Shown here piece after piece: positions 55,224-64,000 of a DNA stretch of 64,000 nucleotides. Under the pieces are notes generated by a model. The model made no database searches, was not told where the DNA came from, and saw nothing but the letters and a program-made list of their open reading frames with translations. The stretch is from Treponema sp. (GTDB lineage Bacteria; Spirochaetota; Spirochaetia; Treponematales; Treponemataceae). Position 1 is the first letter of the stretch; each line of letters starts with the position of its first letter. The position numbers and the translations under genes are program-made. Location: contig PDOP01000037.1 in NCBI GenBank assembly GCA_002749205.1, positions 1-64,000 on the forward strand, given 5' to 3'.

Positions 55224-56316
55224 TCAAAAAATCTCCATTTTCAACCAAATAAATATGAGTATCTTTTTTTGCATAATTCATATATAATTCACCGGGTAAA
55301 AATGTGCAAAACAGTTGGTCATATTCAGGCAATAATTCTATAAACTTTATTTTTTTTTCAGGATCTAATTCAAGTAATACATCATCTAAAAGAAGTATTG
55401 GCTTTCTTTTTGAAGTTTTTTTATAATAATGTGCTTGTACTGTTCTTAAAACCAACGAAAGAAGCCTTAATTGTCCTGTTGAAGCAATTAAAGTAAAAGG
55501 TTTTTTATCTTTCAAAAAATGTATTTTATCCCGTTGAGGGCCTGTCATTGTTATTCCAATATCTAAATCTTTTTGTCTTCTTTCCAACAAATGAACCAGT
55601 ATTTCATCAACTGTATTTTCATTCCACATAGGTCTGTAAGCAATTTTTATGTTTTCTATTCCGCTTATTTTTTGATAAAGTTCGGAAAAAAGCTCATTGA
55701 ATGATTCAATTACTTTTTGTCTTTGCTCTTTTATTTGAATACCAACTGTTGCAAACTGTATGTCTATTGAATCAAGAAGATTTTCTTTTTTTTCTTTTAA
55801 AATTATGTTTCTGGTTTTTAAAATTTTATTAAATTTTCGTAAAGTATCAATATATTCAGAATTATTCATTGATAGAGTTTGATCAAGAAAAAAACGCCTT
55901 TTTTCCATGTTTCCTTTTGCAAATTCTATATCATCATGAAAAAAAAGCACACAAGGAATTGTATTGACTAATTCTTTTCTGTCAATTACTTTTTTTAAGT
56001 TTTTTTTTATTTCTTTAACTTTAGTTGTTTTTGTTCCTGTTTTTTTTTCTTTTAAAGAAACAAAAATATTATGACTTATATTATCATTTTCTTTAAAAAG
56101 AGCTGTTAATCCGTATTCATCTGTACCGATTTTACATAGTTCGGAATCTTTTCTTGTTCTGAATGAATTCCCATAAGCTATTAAATATATAGCTTCAAGA
56201 AGATTTGTTTTACCCTGTCCATTTTTTCCTACCAGAAATATTTCAGAATGATATAAATCAAGTATTCTGTTTTCTAAATTTCTAAAATTATTAAATCCAA
56301 TGGAAAGAAGCGGCAC
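55216..56316 (-). CDS. recF: DNA replication and repair protein RecF
   Basis: A 366-residue SMC-like ATPase with Walker A GKNGQGKTNLLEAI (residues 32-45), the signature MTGPQRDKIHF, and Walker B LLLDDVLLELD. It loads RecA at gaps. It follows dnaN by 9 bases and overlaps dciA by 8. Full-length, normal for the family. Confidence 0.95.
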   Translation of the reverse strand: MPLLSIGFNNFRNLENRILDLYHSEIFLVGKNGQGKTNLLEAIYLIAYGNSFRTRKDSELCKIGTDEYGLTALFKENDNISHNIFVSLKEKKTGTKTTKVKEIKKNLKKVIDRKELVNTIPCVLFFHDDIEFAKGNMEKRRFFLDQTLSMNNSEYIDTLRKFNKILKTRNIILKEKKENLLDSIDIQFATVGIQIKEQRQKVIESFNELFSELYQKISGIENIKIAYRPMWNENTVDEILVHLLERRQKDLDIGITMTGPQRDKIHFLKDKKPFTLIASTGQLRLLSLVLRTVQAHYYKKTSKRKPILLLDDVLLELDPEKKIKFIELLPEYDQLFCTFLPGELYMNYAKKDTHIYLVENGDFLNE

Positions 56317-56325
56317 TTTGTTTTT

Positions 56326-57429
56326 TTACTCCGCTTGCATTGGCATAATTATATGAAAGAAATTTTCTGAAGGTTCAGGTCTTAAAGTTACCGCATGAAT
56401 ATTATCTGAAAATTCTACAGTAATTCTTTCGCTTGTTATATATTTCATTGGTTCTTCTAAATAAACATAATTGAATGCAATTGAAATTTCTTCACCATTG
56501 TATTTACAAGGTATTTCTTCTTTTGCATTTCCAATTTCTTTTTCTTGAGATGATACAGTTAATTTGCCGGGTTCGATTTTCACATATATTCTTTTTAATT
56601 TTTTTTCAACAAGTAAAGAAACGCGTTTTATAGCTTCAACAAATTCTTTTTTTTGAACTTCAAAAAATTTATCCTGATTTTCAGGAATCACTTTTTCATA
56701 ATTTGGGAAAGTACCGTCAATTAATGTTGTTGAAAATTTATAATTGGCAAAATTAAAAAAAGCATTTTTTTCGGTTATTCCAATTGAAATATTTCCATTT
56801 TCTGTGATTTTCTTGTTAATTATGGATAAAACTTTTGTCGGTATTATAACACCTGAAATATCTTTTGATGAGAGATTAAAAGTATTTTTTATAAAAGCAA
56901 GTCTTTTTCCGTCAGTTGTAACACAGATTAAATCAGAATTTTTTGTTTGAAAGAAAACACCATTCATAAAAAATCTTGTTTCATCATCAGATACGGCAAA
57001 AATAGTATGAGATATCATCTTTTTAAAATCAACTGTTGGAATTTCAAAAAAATCAACATTTTCCGGTTCTGAAAATGCAGGAAATTCAGTGTCTGAAATT
57101 GTTTTTAATTGAAATTTGGCTTTTTTTGAAATTGAGGTTATTGTTATTTTATTATCTTTTTCTTCTACTTCAATTTCTCCTTGAGGCAAAGAAGATATTA
57201 TATTCATAAATTTATCACAAAAAACAGTTGTTTTACCTTCTTCAATGATTTCTACAGGAACAGTTGTTTCAAAATTAACTTTTATATCGGTTGCTTTTAT
57301 TGTTAAAGCTCCATCTTTTGCTATTAATAATACGTTTGAAAGAATTGATATAGCTGTTTTTGTTGCTATTATTTCTTGTGCTATTGCTATTTCTTTTAGT
57401 AAAGCGTCTCTGTCAAAGTTAAATTTCAT
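56326..57429 (-). CDS. dnaN: DNA polymerase III beta sliding clamp
   Basis: A 367-residue clamp of three similar domains (start MKFNFDRDALLKEIAIAQEIIATKTAISILSNVLL; end HAVTLRPEPSENFFHIIMPMQAE). It holds polymerase on DNA and recruits repair factors. It follows dnaA by 245 bases and precedes recF, the conserved origin-side order. Confidence 0.95.
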   Translation of the reverse strand: MKFNFDRDALLKEIAIAQEIIATKTAISILSNVLLIAKDGALTIKATDIKVNFETTVPVEIIEEGKTTVFCDKFMNIISSLPQGEIEVEEKDNKITITSISKKAKFQLKTISDTEFPAFSEPENVDFFEIPTVDFKKMISHTIFAVSDDETRFFMNGVFFQTKNSDLICVTTDGKRLAFIKNTFNLSSKDISGVIIPTKVLSIINKKITENGNISIGITEKNAFFNFANYKFSTTLIDGTFPNYEKVIPENQDKFFEVQKKEFVEAIKRVSLLVEKKLKRIYVKIEPGKLTVSSQEKEIGNAKEEIPCKYNGEEISIAFNYVYLEEPMKYITSERITVEFSDNIHAVTLRPEPSENFFHIIMPMQAE

Positions 57430-57674
57430 TTAAGTCTCCTTAATTATATTATATATAAATTTTAGTAGTAGTAGTAATAAGGGCTGTGAATTTGTTGAAA
57501 ATAAAAGAAAATAGTCTATACAAAGCAAATTTACAATGTTAATAGATTAAATTTTTTATTCACAAGTTTTTAAATTCTTCAACAACCTTCAAAAGATTTC
57601 CACAGAAATCGTAATATATTAACATATTTTCCATAAAAAATACAGATGTTATTATTTAAAAATTCAAATAAATT
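57430..57674. other. dnaN-dnaA gap, candidate replication origin
   Basis: AT-rich. One DnaA-box match TTATTCACA (57556-57564) fits TTATNCACA; imperfect relatives are at about 57484-57492 (TGTGAATTT) and 57597-57605. The long AT-rich stretch 57555-57674 would suit unwinding. The lack of a tight box cluster argues that this may be only part of the origin; the perfect boxes lie at 47.8-48.0 kb. It also carries the dnaN ribosome-binding region. Confidence 0.45.
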
Positions 57675-59036
57675 TTAATTTGTAATCTCCTTTATTTTAT
57701 TTTTAAGCGTATTTATAGTTGTTTCTAAAGATGGTTCGGATATAATTCTATCTGCTATTTTTTTGCTTCCGTGCATTACTGTTGTATGATCTCTGCCTCC
57801 TATTTCTGATCCAATTTCGGTAGTAGACATTTCGGTCATTTCTTGTGCTAAATATATTACTATATGTCTTGGTAAAACAACACCTTGAGTTTTCTTTTTT
57901 CCTCTTATATCCGAAATTGGAATATTGAAATAGTCTGAGGTTACTTTAAGAATTTTATCAATTGTTGTGTTTTTTTGTCTTTTATTTCCAAAAACATCTT
58001 TTAGTAAGGAAATTGCCTTTTCTTTGGTTACTTTTTCGTTTGATATTTCCGTAAAAGCTATTATTTTCATAAGAGCTGATTCAAGATCTCTAACATTTGA
58101 AGAAATATTTTTTGCAATTAAATCTATTATTTCATTATCTATTTGTATTGTTTGATATTCGAGTTTTTTCCTTAGAATTGCATATCTTGCTTCGTATGAA
58201 GGCGGTTTTATATCTACATTAAGACCCCTTTCAAATCTGGATTTAAGTCTTTCGGTTAGATTTTTTAATTCTGAAGGAGGTCTGTCGCAGGTAAATACCA
58301 TCTGTTTTTTTGAATCATATAAGGCATTAAAAGTATGAAAAAATTCAGTTTGAAGACCTTCTTTATTTTGAAGAAATTGAATATCATCTATTAACAAGAC
58401 ATCAGCATTTCTGTATTTTTTTTTGAATTTAGGCATTTTAGTTTCTTTTAAACTTTCTACAAACTCATTTAATAAATTTTCTGATGTTGTAAAGATTACA
58501 TTTAAATCTGTTGTATTGTGAATTTCATTGCCAATTGCCTCCATAAGGTGGGTTTTTCCTAAACCAACATCACCGTAAATTAAAAAAGGATTATAATTTT
58601 TACCCGGATTTTTGGAAATAGAAATAGCGGCATTTGCCGGAAAAGTATTATTATCGGAAATAACAAAATTTTCAAAGGAATAATCAGAATTTAAGTTAGG
58701 ATGTGGTTTTTTTTCCTCTTTTTCGATTGATTTTTCTTTTTTTTGCTCTTTAATTTCCGAATTTTCAGAAATTATTTCTTTATTTTCTTCTACAACAAAA
58801 TTAATTTCAAAATCTATTCCTGAAATTGAATCTAAAATTTTTTTGATTTTATCTCTGTATTTTTGATTTATTTGTTCACTTATGAAATTTGAAGGTGTTG
58901 AAATGGTCATAGAATTTTCTGATGCTGATTTAAAGGTAATTCTAGCAAACCACATTCCAAATTCTGAAGCGTTAATATTTTGTTTTATTTGTTTTATTGT
59001 TTCATCCCAAAACGGCTTATAATCCAGATTTTCCAT
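57675..59036 (-). CDS. dnaA: Chromosomal replication initiator DnaA
   Basis: A 453-residue initiator: N-terminal domain I, linker, AAA+ core with Walker A GDVGLGKTHLM and Walker B LLIDDIQFL, and domain IV with the DNA-binding signature IGGRDHTTVMHGSKKI. It binds DnaA boxes and opens the origin. The start is ATG 59036. No Shine-Dalgarno is visible; the -10 box ends only 7 bases upstream, so the mRNA may be leaderless. It diverges from gyrB. Confidence 0.95.
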   Translation of the reverse strand: MENLDYKPFWDETIKQIKQNINASEFGMWFARITFKSASENSMTISTPSNFISEQINQKYRDKIKKILDSISGIDFEINFVVEENKEIISENSEIKEQKKEKSIEKEEKKPHPNLNSDYSFENFVISDNNTFPANAAISISKNPGKNYNPFLIYGDVGLGKTHLMEAIGNEIHNTTDLNVIFTTSENLLNEFVESLKETKMPKFKKKYRNADVLLIDDIQFLQNKEGLQTEFFHTFNALYDSKKQMVFTCDRPPSELKNLTERLKSRFERGLNVDIKPPSYEARYAILRKKLEYQTIQIDNEIIDLIAKNISSNVRDLESALMKIIAFTEISNEKVTKEKAISLLKDVFGNKRQKNTTIDKILKVTSDYFNIPISDIRGKKKTQGVVLPRHIVIYLAQEMTEMSTTEIGSEIGGRDHTTVMHGSKKIADRIISEPSLETTINTLKNKIKEITN

Positions 59037-59043
59037 AGCTTGT

Positions 59044-59085
59044 ATTATATCATGTCTTTACTTTTTTTTGCAATAATGATACAAT
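59044..59085. promoter_or_regulatory. Overlapping divergent promoters of dnaA and gyrB
   Basis: For dnaA (minus): TTGCAA (59068-59073), 18 bases, TATAAT (59044-59049), 7 bases before the ATG. For gyrB (plus): TTTACT (59057-59062), 17 bases, TACAAT (59080-59085). The two share DNA, so they may compete. The gyrB match is weaker (four of six at -35). Confidence 0.55.
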
Positions 59086-59106
59086 AAAAATTCACAAAAA
59101 AAGTGA

Positions 59107-61056
<1,950 letters not shown>

Positions 61057-61124
61057 TAAATTTTTTGGGGTATTTTTAATCCCGAGTTGTAAGAATTATT
61101 AAATAAGTTTGTGTTTTACGGGAT

Positions 61125-61265
61125 TAAAAACCGCTCATTTCGGGGCTCCGCTTCGCTACGACTAATTTGTCGCTTAAAAAATTGGCGCGACAAATGGATT
61201 TGCTTTATTTTAAGAAAACTTAAAATAAAGCACCCCTACAATCGCTTACCCGGGCAAACCTTGGG
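61125..61265 (-). repeat. Two-hairpin intergenic element, family 2, copy C (inverted)
   Basis: On the minus strand: hairpin 1 has a 14-bp perfect stem TGCTTTATTTTAAG/CTTAAAATAAAGCA (61201-61214 and 61219-61232), then AAAT, then hairpin 2 ATTTGTCGC/GCGACAAAT (61165-61173 and 61187-61195), then TAGTCG (61159-61164) and GTAGCGAAGCGGAGC. The order is as in copies A and B with new stems. It lies next to a family 1 copy, as does copy B. Confidence 0.6.
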
Positions 61266-61299
61266 TTTTATGCAGAAAACCTGAGTGTTTAATAACTCG

Positions 61300-61428
61300 T
61301 TTGATGATTTGGACGGGCGAAGTCTATCCTTCTGTTCGCTTAAAATTAAAAGAAGAGGCGGCTCGCCGGAGACACCGATTAAATCAATGAAAAAAAGAAC
61401 AGAAGATTATGCGAGCCCGTCGGGTTGG
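61300..61428 (+). repeat. Dispersed structured element, family 1, copy 9
   Basis: Outer stem GACGGGC (61312-61318) pairs with GCCCGTC (61415-61421). Inner stem CTTCTGTTC (61329-61337) pairs with GAACAGAAG (61397-61405). TATCC is on the left; ATTATGCGAG and GGGTTGGCG are on the right. An inner GGCGGCTCGCC arm forms a hairpin. It lies between gyrB and phoH, which are both on the plus strand. Confidence 0.78.
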
Positions 61429-61523
61429 CGTTTAGCTAATTTTTAATTCAAGAATGAATTATCGAATATCGGTAAAATTATGCTTTTTGTATTGACTGAA
61501 CTTTGTTTTAACTGTACAATATA

Positions 61524-62498
61524 GTGAAGGAGTGTTTTATCGAGCAAGATTTTATGGACGAAGCTTACACTATAGTTTTGGAAGACAGTGATGTTCTTTC
61601 GGCTTTATGTGGTGCTAATGATAAAAATTTGCGAATGTTTGAGCAGTATTTGGGGGTTCCCGTAGTTAGTCGCGGTAATGAAATGACTGTTTTGAGTTCT
61701 GATTCAAATGTTTGCGAGAAATTTCAAGATTTAATTAGTAAGGCATCTAAGTCGCCTGAAATTAAATCCGGTTCGTCTGATGATTTTTTAAATTCTCTCG
61801 TTGCGAATTTGCAGGATTGCGGTGATGGTTTGCCTGTTGAAGACGGTCGTATAGTTATTCCGCGTTCGGGTAAGTCTGTTTATCCAAAAAATGCAAAACA
61901 GGCGGAATTTGTTGTAAAAATTAAAAAGTTTGATTTAACTTTTGGTGTTGGGCCTGCCGGAACCGGTAAGACATTTTTGGCAACAGCGGTGGCTTTGCAG
62001 ATGCTTTTAAATCGAAAGGTTAAAAAAATTGTTTTAACTCGTCCTGTTGTCGAAGCCGGTGAAAATTTGGGATTTTTGCCGGGAGATTTAACACAAAAGA
62101 TTACGCCGTATTTGCGTCCGCTTTACGATATTATTGAGTATTTGTTGCCTGTCAATCTTGTGCGGAATATGGAAGATTCGGGTTTGTTTGAAATTGCGCC
62201 TTTGGCTTATATGAGGGGCAGGACTTTACATAACTCTGTCGTTATTTTAGACGAAGCACAAAATACAACAAAAGAGCAGATGAAGATGTTTTTAACCAGA
62301 ATGGGGGAAAATTCCAAGTTGATTGTAACAGGAGACCCCGGACAGTCTGATATTGGTTTGTCAAAAACATCGGGGTTAGAGCATGCTGTTTCTATTTTAA
62401 GGCCTATTTCACAAATAGGTATTGTCGAGTTTACTTCAAAAGATGTTGTAAGACATTCTCTTGTTCAAAAAATAATTAATGCTTATGAAAAAAAATAA
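61524..62498 (+). CDS. PhoH-like ATPase (PhoL type)
   Basis: Up to 324 residues with Walker A FGVGPAGTGKTFLATAVALQML and Walker B VVILDEAQNTTKEQM. These P-loop ATPases are linked to RNA metabolism, and in many genomes phoH is followed by the 7TM-HD gene and the ybeY gene; here the 7TM-HD gene does follow. GAAGGAG (61526-61532) is well spaced from an ATC at 61539; the first in-frame ATG is 61554, and a GTG is at 61524. The start is thus unsettled, and 61554 is the conservative choice. Confidence 0.88.
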   Translation: MKECFIEQDFMDEAYTIVLEDSDVLSALCGANDKNLRMFEQYLGVPVVSRGNEMTVLSSDSNVCEKFQDLISKASKSPEIKSGSSDDFLNSLVANLQDCGDGLPVEDGRIVIPRSGKSVYPKNAKQAEFVVKIKKFDLTFGVGPAGTGKTFLATAVALQMLLNRKVKKIVLTRPVVEAGENLGFLPGDLTQKITPYLRPLYDIIEYLLPVNLVRNMEDSGLFEIAPLAYMRGRTLHNSVVILDEAQNTTKEQMKMFLTRMGENSKLIVTGDPGQSDIGLSKTSGLEHAVSILRPISQIGIVEFTSKDVVRHSLVQKIINAYEKK

Positions 62499-64000
62499 AA
62501 TTAAAAATAAATCGCAGAATTCTCTGTCTGGTTTTCTTAACAGGAATCGGTTTTTTGTATGGACTTGTGTTTTAAGTTTTTTAGGATTGATTGCAATAAC
62601 TCTGTTTGTTTTTTTTAACAGTCAGAATTTTTCTTCACTTGATTTGGAAATGTTTGAAGTCGGAAGGGTTGCAACTCGTGATATTGTTGCTCATCGCGAT
62701 ATTAGTTATATTGATGAGGAAGCTACAAAAATTAGAAAAGAAGCAAAAAAGCATTTGGTCAGTCCTGTATTTAAAAATGATATAAAAATAAAATCAGATG
62801 TTATAAAGTCTGTTTTTGAGTTTACGGGGTTTTTGAATGAAATATCCGGGAAAGCAAAAACGGCTAAAGATTTTGTTTTTTTGGTGCAGGAAAAATATCC
62901 AACCACTATTGAAGAAGAAAAATTATTAAAATTTTATGATGGGCGAATTCCTGAGAAGGCATCTCTTGCGTTAAGTTTGAGTAAGCAAATAATGGAAAAA
63001 GGTTTTGTTGAATATCCTGAGTCTACGCTTAACGAATATAATAAGAATGAAATAACTATTATTACTCAAGATGGAAATAGAAAAGAGTATAAGACCGTTT
63101 CATCGGCTAATTTGATTACGGAAGAAGAGATACCAAATTTTGTGAAAACTGTTTTGCGGGGGATAAAACAATCTGATCTTACAGATGATATACTTTTGAT
63201 AATTACGCCGTTTTTAAAGGCTAATATATTGTATGATTCAAAAGAAACATTGAACAGAGTGCAGGAAGCGTTAAAACAGGTAGAGCCTGTAAATGTTATA
63301 ATTAATAAAAATCAAAAGATAATTAAAAAGGGCTTTCTTATAGAAGAAGAAAATTTTCAGCAATTAAAAAAAATAATGGAAGATGGCTGGTCTATTGATA
63401 TAAGGCTGTTCATTGGTTTTGTTTTGTTTTTGTTGGGTATTTTTATTATTGCTTTATTTCTTTTTTCAAAAAAAGTTCTTACGACAGTTTTGACAATAAA
63501 ACAAAAAATTATTCTCACACTTGCCTTTGATTTTGTTTATATTATTGTTTTAATTTGCTCACAGCTGAATATTATTGTTGGTGGTCTTGATTTAATTCCC
63601 TTACTTCCTGTTACTTTTTTTGTAATGTTAGTTTCTATTTTGATTTCAGGAAGAGTAGCGGTGTTTACATCATTGGTGTTGTCTTTGGCGGTATTAGTTG
63701 CAAGCAGTTTTAATTTTCAGGTTTTTTTATATGCTCTTTTTTCAGGATTTGTTGGTGTCGGTTTTATAAATATAACCGGAAAAAGAATGGATTTGATAAA
63801 AACTGCTTCTATTTTAACTGTTGTTAATCCTTTAATTGCGTTTGTTTTAATATTTCTTTTTCCCGGTTTAGTAACGGATCAAATTTTTGTTTTGGTGGGT
63901 GTTGCTGTTAACGGTTTTTTAACGGGAGTTTTTGTTCTCGGGTTTTTACCCATATTGGAAACACTTTTGAATACACCAACAGGTTTTCGACTTATGGAAT
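62485..64000 (+). CDS. 7TM-HD family protein (PgpH/YqfF-like), 5' part
   Basis: An open frame of at least 505 codons leaves the right edge. From ATG 62485: a basic start, a signal-anchor helix (FFVWTCVLSFLGLIAITLFVFF, about residues 22-43), a periplasmic 7TMR-HDED domain (EVGRVATRDIVAHRDISY and following), then hydrophobic helices from about residue 307. This is the layout of PgpH/YqfF c-di-AMP phosphodiesterases, whose HD domain would lie beyond the window. Its start overlaps the phoH stop by 14 bases in another frame, as in the phoH-yqfF-ybeY order. Confidence 0.85.
   Translation, partial: MKKNKIKNKSQNSLSGFLNRNRFFVWTCVLSFLGLIAITLFVFFNSQNFSSLDLEMFEVGRVATRDIVAHRDISYIDEEATKIRKEAKKHLVSPVFKNDIKIKSDVIKSVFEFTGFLNEISGKAKTAKDFVFLVQEKYPTTIEEEKLLKFYDGRIPEKASLALSLSKQIMEKGFVEYPESTLNEYNKNEITIITQDGNRKEYKTVSSANLITEEEIPNFVKTVLRGIKQSDLTDDILLIITPFLKANILYDSKETLNRVQEALKQVEPVNVIINKNQKIIKKGFLIEEENFQQLKKIMEDGWSIDIRLFIGFVLFLLGIFIIALFLFSKKVLTTVLTIKQKIILTLAFDFVYIIVLICSQLNIIVGGLDLIPLLPVTFFVMLVSILISGRVAVFTSLVLSLAVLVASSFNFQVFLYALFSGFVGVGFINITGKRMDLIKTASILTVVNPLIAFVLIFLFPGLVTDQIFVLVGVAVNGFLTGVFVLGFLPILETLLNTPTGFRLME

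Overview
The window reads as chromosomal DNA from a low-GC spirochaete of the genus Treponema. The evidence is a complete treponemal fla operon with its typical gene order (fliK, flgD, flgE, flbD, motA, motB, fliL, fliM, fliY, fliO, fliP, fliQ, fliR, flhB, flhA, flhF, flhG, fliA). Further support comes from a GreA fused to a very long N-terminal extension, an S-component-like membrane protein of the Trep_Strep family, and a FlgE carrying both lysinoalanine cross-link residues (Lys165, Cys178). Species cannot be settled from sequence alone; a T. denticola-like oral or digital-dermatitis treponeme is a reasonable guess.

Layout. 1-3.0 kb: the 3' end of an unknown gene, a flavoprotein and an AEC transporter. 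3.0-8.7 kb: a membrane-anchored VWA protein, the long GreA and a TPR protein. 9.0-13.4 kb: an electron-bifurcating-type [FeFe] hydrogenase operon, with a promoter that overlaps an inverted repeat. 13.9-20.4 kb: M23 lipoprotein, RecJ, pyrimidine-nucleoside phosphorylase, a lipoprotein, an NlpC/P60 hydrolase and a small exported protein. 20.6-26.6 kb (plus strand): acyl-CoA synthetase and an XPB-type helicase with its helicase-associated partner. 26.9-47.2 kb: the fla operon on the minus strand. 47.2-48.1 kb: a regulatory block with two parS sites, two perfect DnaA boxes and two repeat elements. 48.1-50.6 kb: gyrA. 50.9-51.1 kb: a probable orphan small RNA. 51.2-53.8 kb: a restriction-modification module bounded by attC-like ends. 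54.0-59.0 kb: a Trep_Strep protein, then dciA, recF, dnaN and dnaA. 59.1-64.0 kb: gyrB, phoH and the start of a 7TM-HD (PgpH/YqfF) gene.

Genes diverge at the dnaA/gyrB boundary, and most genes to its left run on the minus strand, as expected near a replication origin. The dnaN-dnaA gap and the parS/DnaA-box block are the best origin-region candidates.

The most notable unexplained material is intergenic. First, a dispersed structured element occurs in at least nine copies. Its architecture is fixed: outer stem, TATCC, inner stem, internal hairpin, inner stem, outer stem, GGGTTGG, terminal hairpin. Stem sequences change together from copy to copy. Second, a two-hairpin element ending in TAGTCG occurs in three copies. 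Third, the restriction-modification module looks like a lone integron-type gene cassette whose nuclease gene is broken by two in-frame TAA codons. Fourth, a roughly 190-nt RNA gene has its own promoter, closing helix and terminator.
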